The notes: a model not told the origin generated them from the sequence alone. 53,504 nucleotides of DNA from Paenibacillus sp. An7 (GCF_009870785.1 NZ_WTWX01000010.1:1-53504); one strand, 5' to 3'. Positions 35,244-45,961 are shown, counted from the first letter of the stretch. Numbers and translations: made by a program.

Positions 35244-38200
35244 ATGCCCTATATTTTAAGATATAACGTAACTACGAATGGATCGATTACGTTTACCGGA
35301 AATACACTCGGGCTTAATAAAGTAGCCAACCAGAATAATCAGGGAACGACAGGCTCCATTGGAGCGTTTAGTACATTAAATACGACACTAAGAGCTGGAA
35401 ACTTTCCATTAGGCACGACACTGAATTATACACTGAATGGTTCGAGAGCGGTTCTTGACATTCCGAGCGGTGCATCTGTGCTGTATGCTGAATTAATCTG
35501 GTCAGGTTCCTACGATGCGGGGGGAGGAAGTGTGCTTGGCGCTATAGGGAATCCGATCTCTTTTTCGACGCCTGTTGGTACAACTGCTGTATCTCCTGAC
35601 CCGGCAACCGCACAAAATACCGCGCCGATCCGTAGCAACTATGTGAATTCAGCCATTGTTACCGCGTTGGTGCAGGAAGGAGGGGCAGGTACATATGCAG
35701 CGGGTACAGTACCGGCTACGGTAACGGCGTCAAATAATAATGATAATTTTGCTGGCTGGACACTGGCAGTTATCTATTCAAGCCCTTTTTTACCCTCCCG
35801 AAATATTAGTTTTTATGTAGGTGCAGAGATCGTAAACCAGGCGCTAGGAAGCACAACGACATCGATTGGCGGATTTGCTACCCCAGTAACCGGCACGGTG
35901 AGTGGCCGCCTGTTGGTCAGTGCAAGCGAAGGAGATCCACAGATCTTAGGAGATCAACTTAGATTCGGACCTACCGTAGCTACGCTGGCTCCCATATCCG
36001 GTCCTAACAACCCGGTGGATAATTTTTTCTGCTCACAGATTAATAATGATCAAGGTTTGCTTGATACTCGGGGAACGTTTGGAACACTTAACAGCCCTCC
36101 GGGAGGGGCTACGATTGGGGCAAGACAAGGCTGGGATATTACGAATGTGAATGTATCTTCTTCACTAACTAACTCACAGACGACGGCTGTTATTCAGGCT
36201 ACTTCGCAGGGAGATGCTTACCTGGTGAATTCGCTTGGGCTGCAGGTGGATGTGAATTCTCCATTCTTTGTATTTACGAAAAGCTCAAATACTTCATCTG
36301 CGCTTGTAGGAAGCTCTGTTCAGTACACATTAACCGTTAGCAATACGGGTACGGCTGCTGCTTCACTCGTCTTACTTAAAGATAATTTCCCTTCGTCAGG
36401 AAGTTTTGTACCGGGTTCTCTCTTGGTGAATGGAGTAAACCAACCGGGTGCAGATCCCGTGACAGGTGTTGCTCTTGGGACAGTGAATCCAGGGCAGACG
36501 CTTACAATCGTTTACTCTGTACAAATTGTGTCAAGACCTGCTGGATCAGTACAATCGAATGTAGCTGAAATCTCCTATAACTTCCAAAGTTTACCTGGAG
36601 GACCTATTTTCCAAGGAACCTCTCGATCCAATGGAAACCTCGTATCCATCGGTAATCAACCGCCAACTACCCAAAACTATGCTGTGGTAACAAACGGGAA
36701 CACCGCTGTTTCCGGCCAAGTTACGGGCAACGATCCGGATGGAGATCCGTTGTCATTCACTCTCAATTCCGTTCCTACAAGTGGAACCGCCCTAATAAAT
36801 ACAGATGGCACCTATACGTATACCCCTAATCCTGGGTTTGCAGGAAATGATTCCTTTACGGTACTTGTAAGTGATGGGTTCGGAGGAACCGCTGTATCTA
36901 CGGTGGCAGTGACGATATTAAATCAGCCGCCAATCGCAAATAATCTCGATTTGAGCACAAGTAAGAATACACCGCTGAGCGGTCAAGTAACTGCTACCGA
37001 TCCGAATGGAGATGGGTTAATTTATAGTCTAAACTCGGCTCCGGCAAACGGTACGGTTACCATAAACCCAGACGGAACTTTTGAGTATATACCGAACACA
37101 GACTATATAGGAAATGATTCCTTCACTTTCCTCGCTGCCGATCCGAATGGGGGAACAGCGATTGGAGCGGTAACAATCCACATACTCAATCGCCCGCCGA
37201 TTACGCAGAATGTGAATCTGACGACACCTGCGAATGTGGCTACGTCAGGTCAGGTTACGGCCAGTGATCCTGATGGGGATCCGCTCACCTTTATACAAAA
37301 TACTTCTCCGGTGAATGGTACATCACAAGTAAATCCAGATGGAACCTTCACGTACATTCCGAATCCTGGTTTCATAGGTACCGATTCTTTTACCGTGCTT
37401 GTAACGGATATTAGTGGGGGCACAGCAGTATCTACTGTAACGATTGAGGTTGTCAATTTACCGCCTGTAACAAATAACCTTAATCTTACAACCGGAGGGA
37501 ACATTCCCGTATTAGGTCAAGTAACCGCTACGGATCCGAATAGTGATCCACTTACATTTGCTTTGACGGGGACCCCGGCTAGTGGAACTGCAGCCGTAAA
37601 TCCGGATGGTACTTTTACGTATACACCGAATCCTGGATTCATCGGTACGGACACATTTAATGTGGTCGTAAGTGATGGAAACGGAGGCACGGCAATCTCT
37701 GTTGTAACGATCCAGGTAACCAACCAACCCCCTATTCCGCAAAATTTGACCTTAACAACCACAGGGAATACACCGGCATCAGGTCAGGTCGTTGCAATCG
37801 ACCCGAATGGAGATCCGTTAACGTATAGTTTGAATTCAGCACCGACTAACGGAACAGTAGTGATCAATCCAGATGGAACATTTACGTATACACCGGGCGC
37901 CAATTTCTCGGGAACGGATGCTTTTACGTATCTTGTATCGGATGGACTTGGAGGAACAGCAGTAGGTAATGTGACCATTAATGTGCTGAATCAGTCACCA
38001 TCCACGAGCGATGTGTCCCTTTCAACGCTCCAAAATATGATGGCTACAGGCCAGGTGATTGCCACGGATCCGAATGGGGATGCGTTAACGTATACTTTGC
38101 AATCTCCTCCTGTAAGCGGAACGGCTGTTGTGAATCCAGATGGAAGTTTCACCTATACACCGAATCCTGGTTTTACAGGACCTGATTCTTTTACTGTAAT

Positions 38201-41200
38201 GGTATCTGATGGATTTGGAGGAACCGCTATTGCAACTGTGACTGTTAACGTCGTTAACCAGCCTCCAGTGGCACAAACGCAAAATTTTTCTACCGTACAA
38301 AATACACTCCTATCTGGACAGATTATTGCGATGGATCCAGACGGGGATGCTCTTACTTATCAGCTGTCATCTCTTCCGGCAAATGGGATAGCAGTCGTAA
38401 ACCCAGACGGCGCGTTTACTTATACCCCAGCTACCGGCTTTGTAGGAACGGATTCCTTTACTGTTCTTGTTAGTGATGGGAAGGGTGGGACGGCAGTGGG
38501 AACGGCTATTGTCAGGGTAGCGGATCAGGCGCCTATAGCACAGGATTTGTCTATAACGACGAACGTCAACACCCCGGTAGCGGGTCAAATTCCTGCAACG
38601 GATCCGGATGGAGACCCACTTACGTATACATTATTTGTACCACCTAGTAATGGGGTTGTTGTACTGAACCTAGATGGAACCTTTACGTATACACCAAATT
38701 TCAACTTCTTCGGAATTGATAATTTCTCTGTGTTGGTGAGTGATGGAAAAGGGGGGACGGCTACCTCTAACGTGCAAGTGGGTGTTCCGGTTGCTCCGCC
38801 TGTTACATCAGATGTAACGCTGAATACGAACACAAATATTCCGGTATCCGGCCAGGTGATAGCTGCCGATCCGCAAGGCGAGACTCTGACCTACACTGTA
38901 TCAGCTGGACCTGTAAATGGCTCTGTTGCTTTAAATTCAGCGGATGGAACCTTCACGTATAACCCAAACCCAGGGTTTGCCGGCACGGATACGTTCTCTG
39001 TGCTTGTTACGAATACAAGCGGAGTTTTCGTTACTTCAGTCGTAACTATTAACGTAGATAACCAGCCTCCGGTGGTACCCGATTATTCTTTTGACACCGT
39101 GCAGAATATCCCGGTGGGTGGTCAGATTTTAGCTACGGACCCGGATGGAAACCTGTTAACGTACTCACTAGCCATTGCACCAACACTGGGTACAGCGTTG
39201 GTTAATCCGGATGGAACCTTTACTTATACGCCGAATCCAGGTGTCGTCGGGACGGACACTTTCTCTGTACTGGTTAGTGACGGAAGAGGAGGAACGGCAA
39301 CCTCTGTAGTCACAGTTAACATTATTAATCAGCCTCCTGTAGCCCAGGATGTATTGCTTTCTACACCAAATGAAACCCCTGTATCTGGTACGGTTACGGC
39401 AACAGATCCTGATGGGGACCCACTTACCTATTCACTGAATGCTGCTCCTGTGTTTGGCACAGCAGTGGTGAATCCAGATGGTACTTTTACCTATACACCG
39501 AATGCAGGGCTTGTAGGAAGAGAGAGTTTCACGGTGTTAGTCGATGACGGAAAAGGCGGAACGGCGATAGCAACCGTCCAGATTGATGTCACGAACAGCC
39601 CGCCTGTAGCTGTAGGAACTAATGTGTCTACCACACAAAATACGCCAGTATCTGGAGCTGTGACCGCAACGGACCCAGAGGGTGACCCGCTTACCTTTAG
39701 TTTACTCACCCCTCCAGCAAACGGGGTTGTCACCGTGAATCCAGATGGATCGTTTACGTATACACCAAATCAAGGTTATGTAGGTTCAGATAGTTTCACT
39801 GTACTCATTAGTGACGGTTTAGGTGGAACGGCAATAGCGACGGCTACTGTTAACGTAACAGACCTCCAGCCGGTAACAACCGATGTAAGTATTTCGACGT
39901 CTATTAATTTACCGGTATCGGGGCAAGTGCCAGCAACCGATCCGGAAGGGGACCCACTTACCTTTAGTCTTTTATCACCGCCGGTCAATGGTATCGTCGT
40001 AGTGAATCCAGATGGAACCTTCACCTATACACCTAATTCAGGTTTCATAGGTCCTGATGCGTTTACCATACTCGTGAGCGATGGAAAAGGAGGAACGGCA
40101 GTATCAACGGTCAATGTTCAAGTTGTTAATCAGCCGCCTCTTACTCAAAACTCAATCGTATCCACAGTACAGCCAATACCGGTAACAGGAGCAGTCATTG
40201 CTACGGATCCCGATGGAGACTCGCTCACCTATACAGTACAGTCACCTCCTGCTAATGGAACACTGGTCTTGAACCCGGATGGAACATTCACGTACACACC
40301 TGCGGGAGGGTTTTATGGCACCGACTTCTTCACGGTAACGGTCAGTGACGGAAGAGGAGGAATTGCAGTAGCTGCAGTTACGGTAAATGTAAATGCGAGT
40401 CCGCCAGCAGTTCAAAGTCAGAACCTGGAGACCGGAGTAAATGTTCCGATATCGGGTCAAATCGTTGCTGTTGATCCTAACGGGTTGCCGCTCACTTATT
40501 CTTTACAGTCTCCAACCGTTAACGGAACGGCAGTAGTGAATCCAGATGGTACATTCACCTACACTCCAAATCCCGGATATAGAGGACTTGATAGCTTCAC
40601 TGTACAGAGTGCTAACTCTGCAGGAGGAATAGGTATAGGTACAATAACGCTAATGGTAGTCAATCTTCCGCCGATTGCTACCGGTGCTTCTGTATCGACG
40701 AGTGAGAACATTCCTGTATCAGGAGCCATATCTGCAACCGATCCGGATGGAGATCCGCTTACCTTTACGATCAATTCTCTACCGGCAAGCGGGACAGCAA
40801 TCGTAAATCCAGACGGTACGTTTACGTATGCACCAAATACTGGATTTGTAGGCAGTGACTCGTTAACCATTTTAGTTAGTGATGGCAGCGGAGGTACAGC
40901 AATTGCTCCGGTTACTGTTCAAGTGACGGGCCGGCCTCCGGTTACAGAGGATCAGGTGATTTCAACAAGTCCAAATACGCAGGTTAATGGACAGATTATT
41001 GCTTCCGATCCGGATGGAGATCCGCTCATCTATATCCTGGGTTCTTCTCCGACGAGTGGAACGACCCAGCTGAATCCGGATGGAAGTTTTACGTATACTC
41101 CGAACGTTGGCTTTGCAGGAACGGATTCCTTTACGGTATGGGTGAGTGATGGATTAGGAGGAAATGCGATTTCCACGGTGACCATTAATATTCCTATTCT

Positions 41201-42809
41201 TCCACCAATCGTAAATGATGTCACATTTACGACGTATGCAGGTAATCCAATCAGTGCTGTGTTAACCGCAGTAGATCCTGAAGGTACGGCGGTTACCTTT
41301 ACTTTGGGTATACCTCCTGAACAAGGTGTGGTTACAGTGAATCCTGATGGAAGTTTTACCTATACACCAGGTCCAACATTTGTAGGTACCGATCGGTTTA
41401 CAGTTATTGCTGCAGATGCGAACGGTGCATCGTCCAATATCATTGTGACCATTCAGGTCATTACCGGCACGCCGATTGCACCAGATGTCTCACTTTCTAC
41501 CCTTATCAATACTCCAGTAGACGGAATAGTAACAGCGAGCGCCCCAGATGGAGTTCTGATCTTTACGCTCTATACGTTATTGCCGGCAAACGGAACAGTT
41601 GTTATCAACCCAGACGGTACGTTTACGTATACCCCAAATCCAGGATTTATCGGGGTAGATCAGTTTAGTGTCATTGTTACCGATCTATACGGTCAAAATG
41701 CGATTTCTACCGTGACAGTAACGGTAGAAGATGATATCCCGTTTGCTAATCCGGTAAGGGTAGCTACGGTTCAAGGGCAGGCGGTGAATGGAGCTGCGAT
41801 CGCGATTGATCCAAATGGTCTTGCATTTGTCTATTCTTTAGGAACTCCTCCTCAGTTCGGTACGGTAGTTGTAAATCCAGACGGTACCTTTACGTATACG
41901 CCAAATCCTGATTTTACAGGTACCGATCGTTTTACCATCATTGCAATAAACAGTGCAGGAGAATCCGTATCGATTCCTGTTAGCGTAGAAGTAAGTGCTT
42001 CCGAACCGGTAGATGGACCGATTACAACGGATATCGGCATTGGAACAGCGCAAGATCAGCCTGTATCTGGAACCATCCTTGCGAGTGACCCGGCAGGGCT
42101 TCCGCTGATTTATCAGCTTGCAGGTCTCCCGAATTCAGGATCAGTAGAGCTAAATCCGGATGGAAGCTTTACGTATATTCCAAACGCAGGTTTTACGGGA
42201 ACGGATACGTTCAGTGTGAGGGTCAGTGACAGCCTTGGACTCAGTGCTCTGTCCATCGTTACGGTTGTTGTATATCCTTCAGGCAATCCAAATTCCGTGA
42301 GTATTCAGCTTACTACGACAGTAGGAACCCCTGTAAGAGATGCGCTGCCAGCGGGTCAGGGGAGTTATATTTTGCGGAGCGGCCCTTCACGGGGAAGAGT
42401 AGAATTACGACCAGATGGCACGTTTGTTTATACACCGGATGCCGGATTTACCGGAATTGATGAATTTACGATACAATTTACGGATCAGGCAGGTAAGATC
42501 ACTTTGTTCCTTGTTTTCGTAAAAGTGACAAAGGAAAGCAACACCTTAACCCTTCAGCTTCGTACAGAAGAAAACCGACCGCTATCAGGCAATTTAAATA
42601 CGATTGGTCTCGGTCTTATTGTTACCGCACAGATCATAGATAACCCGAACAATGGAAGACTTGTACTCAATGCAAATGGAACGTATACCTATTTTCCTGA
42701 TCCTGACTTTACAGGTCCAGATCAATTCACATTTATAGTAACGGATGCGCAGGAAGGCATTTATACGGTCATTGTTAATGTACTTGTCTATCCGGAAGGG
42801 GAAGAATAG
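35244..42809 (+). CDS. Giant repeat protein: DUF11 domain plus about 23 cadherin/Ig-like repeats
   Basis: A 2,521-residue protein. A unique N-terminal domain (1-345, beta-rich: ILRYNVTTNGSITFTGNTLG, VLYAELIWSGSYD) is followed by one DUF11 domain (about 350-450: VGSSVQYTLTVSNTGTAAAS). About 23 repeats of roughly 88 residues follow, each with NQPP, a SGQVxATDPDGDPLTY core, VNPDGTFTYTPNPGF and DSFTVLVSDGxGGTA. The Asp-rich linkers suggest calcium binding and a stiff rod. There is no signal peptide, membrane helix or LPxTG motif, unusual for an adhesin. Similar N-termini are known to me from other Bacillales proteins that also lack signals. ATG 35244 is chosen, nine bases after GGAGGTG. Its role is likely in spore surface or attachment structures; this is inference. 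Confidence 0.85.
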   Translation: MPYILRYNVTTNGSITFTGNTLGLNKVANQNNQGTTGSIGAFSTLNTTLRAGNFPLGTTLNYTLNGSRAVLDIPSGASVLYAELIWSGSYDAGGGSVLGAIGNPISFSTPVGTTAVSPDPATAQNTAPIRSNYVNSAIVTALVQEGGAGTYAAGTVPATVTASNNNDNFAGWTLAVIYSSPFLPSRNISFYVGAEIVNQALGSTTTSIGGFATPVTGTVSGRLLVSASEGDPQILGDQLRFGPTVATLAPISGPNNPVDNFFCSQINNDQGLLDTRGTFGTLNSPPGGATIGARQGWDITNVNVSSSLTNSQTTAVIQATSQGDAYLVNSLGLQVDVNSPFFVFTKSSNTSSALVGSSVQYTLTVSNTGTAAASLVLLKDNFPSSGSFVPGSLLVNGVNQPGADPVTGVALGTVNPGQTLTIVYSVQIVSRPAGSVQSNVAEISYNFQSLPGGPIFQGTSRSNGNLVSIGNQPPTTQNYAVVTNGNTAVSGQVTGNDPDGDPLSFTLNSVPTSGTALINTDGTYTYTPNPGFAGNDSFTVLVSDGFGGTAVSTVAVTILNQPPIANNLDLSTSKNTPLSGQVTATDPNGDGLIYSLNSAPANGTVTINPDGTFEYIPNTDYIGNDSFTFLAADPNGGTAIGAVTIHILNRPPITQNVNLTTPANVATSGQVTASDPDGDPLTFIQNTSPVNGTSQVNPDGTFTYIPNPGFIGTDSFTVLVTDISGGTAVSTVTIEVVNLPPVTNNLNLTTGGNIPVLGQVTATDPNSDPLTFALTGTPASGTAAVNPDGTFTYTPNPGFIGTDTFNVVVSDGNGGTAISVVTIQVTNQPPIPQNLTLTTTGNTPASGQVVAIDPNGDPLTYSLNSAPTNGTVVINPDGTFTYTPGANFSGTDAFTYLVSDGLGGTAVGNVTINVLNQSPSTSDVSLSTLQNMMATGQVIATDPNGDALTYTLQSPPVSGTAVVNPDGSFTYTPNPGFTGPDSFTVMVSDGFGGTAIATVTVNVVNQPPVAQTQNFSTVQNTLLSGQIIAMDPDGDALTYQLSSLPANGIAVVNPDGAFTYTPATGFVGTDSFTVLVSDGKGGTAVGTAIVRVADQAPIAQDLSITTNVNTPVAGQIPATDPDGDPLTYTLFVPPSNGVVVLNLDGTFTYTPNFNFFGIDNFSVLVSDGKGGTATSNVQVGVPVAPPVTSDVTLNTNTNIPVSGQVIAADPQGETLTYTVSAGPVNGSVALNSADGTFTYNPNPGFAGTDTFSVLVTNTSGVFVTSVVTINVDNQPPVVPDYSFDTVQNIPVGGQILATDPDGNLLTYSLAIAPTLGTALVNPDGTFTYTPNPGVVGTDTFSVLVSDGRGGTATSVVTVNIINQPPVAQDVLLSTPNETPVSGTVTATDPDGDPLTYSLNAAPVFGTAVVNPDGTFTYTPNAGLVGRESFTVLVDDGKGGTAIATVQIDVTNSPPVAVGTNVSTTQNTPVSGAVTATDPEGDPLTFSLLTPPANGVVTVNPDGSFTYTPNQGYVGSDSFTVLISDGLGGTAIATATVNVTDLQPVTTDVSISTSINLPVSGQVPATDPEGDPLTFSLLSPPVNGIVVVNPDGTFTYTPNSGFIGPDAFTILVSDGKGGTAVSTVNVQVVNQPPLTQNSIVSTVQPIPVTGAVIATDPDGDSLTYTVQSPPANGTLVLNPDGTFTYTPAGGFYGTDFFTVTVSDGRGGIAVAAVTVNVNASPPAVQSQNLETGVNVPISGQIVAVDPNGLPLTYSLQSPTVNGTAVVNPDGTFTYTPNPGYRGLDSFTVQSANSAGGIGIGTITLMVVNLPPIATGASVSTSENIPVSGAISATDPDGDPLTFTINSLPASGTAIVNPDGTFTYAPNTGFVGSDSLTILVSDGSGGTAIAPVTVQVTGRPPVTEDQVISTSPNTQVNGQIIASDPDGDPLIYILGSSPTSGTTQLNPDGSFTYTPNVGFAGTDSFTVWVSDGLGGNAISTVTINIPILPPIVNDVTFTTYAGNPISAVLTAVDPEGTAVTFTLGIPPEQGVVTVNPDGSFTYTPGPTFVGTDRFTVIAADANGASSNIIVTIQVITGTPIAPDVSLSTLINTPVDGIVTASAPDGVLIFTLYTLLPANGTVVINPDGTFTYTPNPGFIGVDQFSVIVTDLYGQNAISTVTVTVEDDIPFANPVRVATVQGQAVNGAAIAIDPNGLAFVYSLGTPPQFGTVVVNPDGTFTYTPNPDFTGTDRFTIIAINSAGESVSIPVSVEVSASEPVDGPITTDIGIGTAQDQPVSGTILASDPAGLPLIYQLAGLPNSGSVELNPDGSFTYIPNAGFTGTDTFSVRVSDSLGLSALSIVTVVVYPSGNPNSVSIQLTTTVGTPVRDALPAGQGSYILRSGPSRGRVELRPDGTFVYTPDAGFTGIDEFTIQFTDQAGKITLFLVFVKVTKESNTLTLQLRTEENRPLSGNLNTIGLGLIVTAQIIDNPNNGRLVLNANGTYTYFPDPDFTGPDQFTFIVTDAQEGIYTVIVNVLVYPEGEE

Positions 42810-42837
42810 AAGATTTCATTCGGATGGTGATAAAATA

Positions 42838-42886
42838 GAAAACCCGGAAGAGCCTCGATTATCGAGACCTTCCGGGTTTCTTTTTT
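42838..42886. terminator. Bidirectional terminator overlapping the methyltransferase 3' end
   Basis: AAACCCGGAAG pairs with CTTCCGGGTTT, with CCTCGAT/ATCGAG inside, and T-runs flank it. The stop codon of the minus-strand gene lies in the loop region, so its last codons are part of the hairpin. Confidence 0.9.
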
Positions 42887-43791
42887 GGGTTTGGCTTTCT
42901 TTTTTTTAAAGGGTTCTTTTTGGGAGGAATGAGGGGGACAATTTTATTTTTTGATTTATTTTTTAATATCCCTTTTGATTTTCTAGCAGGTTTTCTTGCG
43001 ATTGGCACGTTTATGGACTCCGGTTTAGATGAGGAAGGGGGGGACGGTTCCGCCGGAACCATCGGTTCGGCTTCCGTATGAGAAGATTCTGCGTCCTGAG
43101 AGCCGAGCATGGAGAGATGCTCCGTATAGTAGACTTTTTCAATCTCACGCTCATTCTGAAAAGATAAACGCTGCTCGCTCACATACTCCGGCTCCTCCCA
43201 ACTTCTTTGTTTTAGATAGGTAAGCTCTTCGGGAGAGATCTCTTCTTTAATAACAACAAGCTGGTACAAGATTTGGTAGGCCACATTAAGCTGGCTTTGT
43301 CTTAACAGACTGAGCTCCAGTGGATCGTACGCTTTATAGATGGGGAAATAAAAAAACTCCAGGTGCAAGAGCCGAAAATCTATTTCGATCTCCTGCTCCG
43401 CTTCGGCAAGGGACCAGGCTTTATGATTACGAAAGAGATACTCTTCCTGATCTACATGATAATGAGGATCCTGCGTCCAGTAACGAGGGGAATGCTCGTT
43501 GAAAAATTGTTTAAAAAGAGGGTTTGTCATGTGTGCTGTTACATGCGCATAAGGCGCTATAATGCATACAACAGCACCATGTTTACATACACGATATATC
43601 TCTTCAAGAACAGGCTGTAGTTGATGAACATACTGCAAACTGTGGGAAGCCATGATGTAGCTGACGGAATTATCTTCGAACGGCAGGGGCTCGTTTATGT
43701 CATGGATGATATCCACTGCATCGTAAGGAAAGCGGTCAATCCCTATACATCCAGGCAATTTTTGATTGCCACAACCTAGATCCACTCTCAT
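42859..43791 (-). CDS. SAM-dependent methyltransferase with basic tail
   Basis: A 310-residue class I methyltransferase. Motif I is VDLGCGNQKLPGCIGID (3-19), followed by an acidic loop (DIIHDINEPLPFEDNSVSYI) and LQYVHQLQPVLEEIYRVCKH, the Methyltransf_11 pattern. The first 170 residues are the enzyme; residues 170-240 are helical and acidic; the last 50 or so are extremely Lys/Arg/Pro-rich (KNPLKKRKPNPKKKPGRSR), which is unusual and may bind nucleic acid or the spore or cell surface. The substrate is unknown. It is convergent with the giant repeat protein gene, which shares its terminator, and many spore or surface glycan loci hold such enzymes. Confidence 0.82.
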   Translation of the reverse strand: MRVDLGCGNQKLPGCIGIDRFPYDAVDIIHDINEPLPFEDNSVSYIMASHSLQYVHQLQPVLEEIYRVCKHGAVVCIIAPYAHVTAHMTNPLFKQFFNEHSPRYWTQDPHYHVDQEEYLFRNHKAWSLAEAEQEIEIDFRLLHLEFFYFPIYKAYDPLELSLLRQSQLNVAYQILYQLVVIKEEISPEELTYLKQRSWEEPEYVSEQRLSFQNEREIEKVYYTEHLSMLGSQDAESSHTEAEPMVPAEPSPPSSSKPESINVPIARKPARKSKGILKNKSKNKIVPLIPPKKNPLKKRKPNPKKKPGRSR

Positions 43792-44015
43792 AAATAAACC
43801 TTCTTTCTGTAGTCCCCCTCACTGTATTCATACACTGCCTCCAAGCACTACCTCTTATAGCTGTATTCGAAAAGTACCCCTGATGTATGAGCATTTATCC
43901 AGACAGACAACCCATTCTTACTAAGCGGCAATGTACTTTCTTTATTTCTATCTCGCAGCAGAAAGTGTCATTAAATTAAGGAGCGAGACCTATATAAGGA
44001 ATAATTAGATTAGAA

Positions 44016-44047
44016 TATAATATGAAGCACAATATAAAGCGCTTACA
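44016..44047 (+). promoter_or_regulatory. Promoter and catabolite-repression (cre-like) site of the PL11 gene
   Basis: A TATAAT -10 box (44016-44021) is followed by ATAAAGCGCTTACA (44034-44047), which matches the CcpA site consensus TGWAANCGNTNWCA at 12 of 14 positions. Its place just after the transcription start fits CcpA repression when glucose is present. The 300-bp gap otherwise holds nothing notable. Confidence 0.55.
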
Positions 44048-44095
44048 TTCATTGATAGTTTTACCACCATCCTAATTGCCTTGGAGGGATACGTA

Positions 44096-45961
44096 GTGAA
44101 CAGGAAAATGAGAAAAAGTGTACGGAAATTAGGGATTTGTATTTTAGCAGCAGGGATATGTTATTCAGCAGTTGGCTTTTCTGGACGAGCCCAAGCCGCA
44201 AATCCAAGACAGATGGAATACCTAGACCGAGGTGTAGTTGCTGTAAAGACAGATAATGGTGTATTTGTGAGCTGGCGGTTACTTGGCACAGAAGGATCTG
44301 GCGTAACGTTTAATGTATACCGAGATGGTGTGAAGGTGAATGCAACACCGATTATGAACAGTACGAATCTTCAGGATTCGGCAGGTACAACCAGTTCAAA
44401 GTATACAGTGAGGGCTGTCGTTAATGGAGCGGAGCAAGCTGCGTCCACTGCCGTAAGTGTATGGGGATCCAATTATTTATCGGTTCCACTAAGTAAACCG
44501 GCAGGCGGAACAACACCGGACGGAGTAAATTATACGTATAGCGCAAATGATGCGAGTGCAGGGGATCTGGATGGAGATGGTACATATGAGCTTATTGTGA
44601 AGTGGGACCCTTCCAACTCGAAAGATAATTCCCAAAGCGGCTACACAGGAGAAGTGTTTATTGATGCTTATAAGCTGGATGGAACCCGTTTATGGCGGAT
44701 TGGTCTTGGCAAAAATATTCGAGCAGGTGCACATTACACTCAGTTCATGGTATACGATTTGGACGGGGATGGAAAAGCAGAGGTAGCCATGAAAACAGCA
44801 GACGGCAGTAAAGATGGTACCGGTGCTGTGATTGGGGATGGAACGAAAGATTATCGTAACAGCAGCGGATACATTTTGACTGGTCCTGAGTACTTAACGA
44901 TCTTTAATGGCTTGACTGGAAAGGCACTTACAACGGTAAACTATGACCCGCCACGCGGTACAGTAAGCAGCTGGGGGGATAACTATGGAAACAGGGTCGA
45001 TCGTTTCTTGGCAGGAATTGCGTATCTTGACGGGGAGAGACCAAGTCTCGTTATGGCTCGCGGCTACTATACTCGTTCTGTCCTGGTTGCCTATGATTAT
45101 CGGAATGGACAATTAACAAAACGCTGGACTTTTGATACGAATACTTCGGGCAACAGTGCGTATGCAGGGCAAGGAAATCACAGTCTCAGTGTAGGAGACG
45201 TCGATAATGATGGAAAAGACGAGATTATCTATGGTGCTATGGCCGTGGATGATAATGGAATGGGACTTTATACGACGAAGCTTGGACATGGCGATGCCAT
45301 GCATCTTAGCGACCTCGATCCAGATCGTGCTGGAATGGAAGTATTTCAGGTGCATGAAACCCCTTCGGCTACAGCTGGAATTGAATTTCGTGATGCGAGA
45401 ACAGGCACGCTCATCTGGGGAATTCCGACAAGTGCTGATATTGGACGAGGAATGGCTGCAGATATCGATCCAAGATATAAAGGGGCAGAGGTGTGGGCTG
45501 CAGGATCCATGTACACTGCAAAAGGACAGCTGATCAGCAATAAACTGCCTTCCACGAATTTTGGAATCTGGTGGGATGGCGATCTCAGCCGTGAACTGTT
45601 AGATAATAACCGGATCGATAAGTGGAATTACGATACTTCTACAGTAACAAATCTGCTTACTGCATCTGGTACGGCCAGCAATAATGGCACGAAAGCTACA
45701 CCCGCACTGCAAGCAGATCTACTCGGAGATTGGCGGGAAGAAGCCGTCTGGCGAACAACGGACAGTACTGCACTCCGAATCTATACAACCACTGCTCTAA
45801 CAGAAACCAGGATTTATACGCTGATGCATGATCCTGTGTATCGTCTTGGTATCGCATGGCAAAATGTGGCCTATAATCAGCCGCCTCATACTAGTTTTTA
45901 TCTCGGCACAGGGATGAATACTCCTCCAACACCGAATATACGATTGACAGCAGCGCCTTAA
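44096..45961 (+). CDS. Secreted rhamnogalacturonan lyase (PL11)
   Basis: A 621-residue secreted pectin-degrading enzyme. The signal peptide covers about residues 1-35 (RKLGICILAAGICYSAVGF, cut after AQA). The mature protein follows the PL11 (YesW/YesX) pattern: RQMEYLDRGVVAVKTDNGVF near its start, then an eight-bladed propeller with repeated calcium sites DLDGDGTYE, DLDGDGKAE and DVDNDGKDE. The late GDWREEAVWRT and LMHDPVYRLGIAWQN are also characteristic. It cleaves the rhamnose-galacturonate backbone of pectin by beta-elimination. No carbohydrate-binding module follows. The GTG at 44096 is chosen because GGAGGGA lies seven bases ahead; the TTG at 44081 precedes that site. A terminator follows. 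Confidence 0.92.
   Translation: MNRKMRKSVRKLGICILAAGICYSAVGFSGRAQAANPRQMEYLDRGVVAVKTDNGVFVSWRLLGTEGSGVTFNVYRDGVKVNATPIMNSTNLQDSAGTTSSKYTVRAVVNGAEQAASTAVSVWGSNYLSVPLSKPAGGTTPDGVNYTYSANDASAGDLDGDGTYELIVKWDPSNSKDNSQSGYTGEVFIDAYKLDGTRLWRIGLGKNIRAGAHYTQFMVYDLDGDGKAEVAMKTADGSKDGTGAVIGDGTKDYRNSSGYILTGPEYLTIFNGLTGKALTTVNYDPPRGTVSSWGDNYGNRVDRFLAGIAYLDGERPSLVMARGYYTRSVLVAYDYRNGQLTKRWTFDTNTSGNSAYAGQGNHSLSVGDVDNDGKDEIIYGAMAVDDNGMGLYTTKLGHGDAMHLSDLDPDRAGMEVFQVHETPSATAGIEFRDARTGTLIWGIPTSADIGRGMAADIDPRYKGAEVWAAGSMYTAKGQLISNKLPSTNFGIWWDGDLSRELLDNNRIDKWNYDTSTVTNLLTASGTASNNGTKATPALQADLLGDWREEAVWRTTDSTALRIYTTTALTETRIYTLMHDPVYRLGIAWQNVAYNQPPHTSFYLGTGMNTPPTPNIRLTAAP

Noticed and set aside
36900..42060. Many minus-strand frames inside the giant repeat gene
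   Set aside because: They recur with the 264-bp repeat unit and are shadows of the plus-strand coding sequence.
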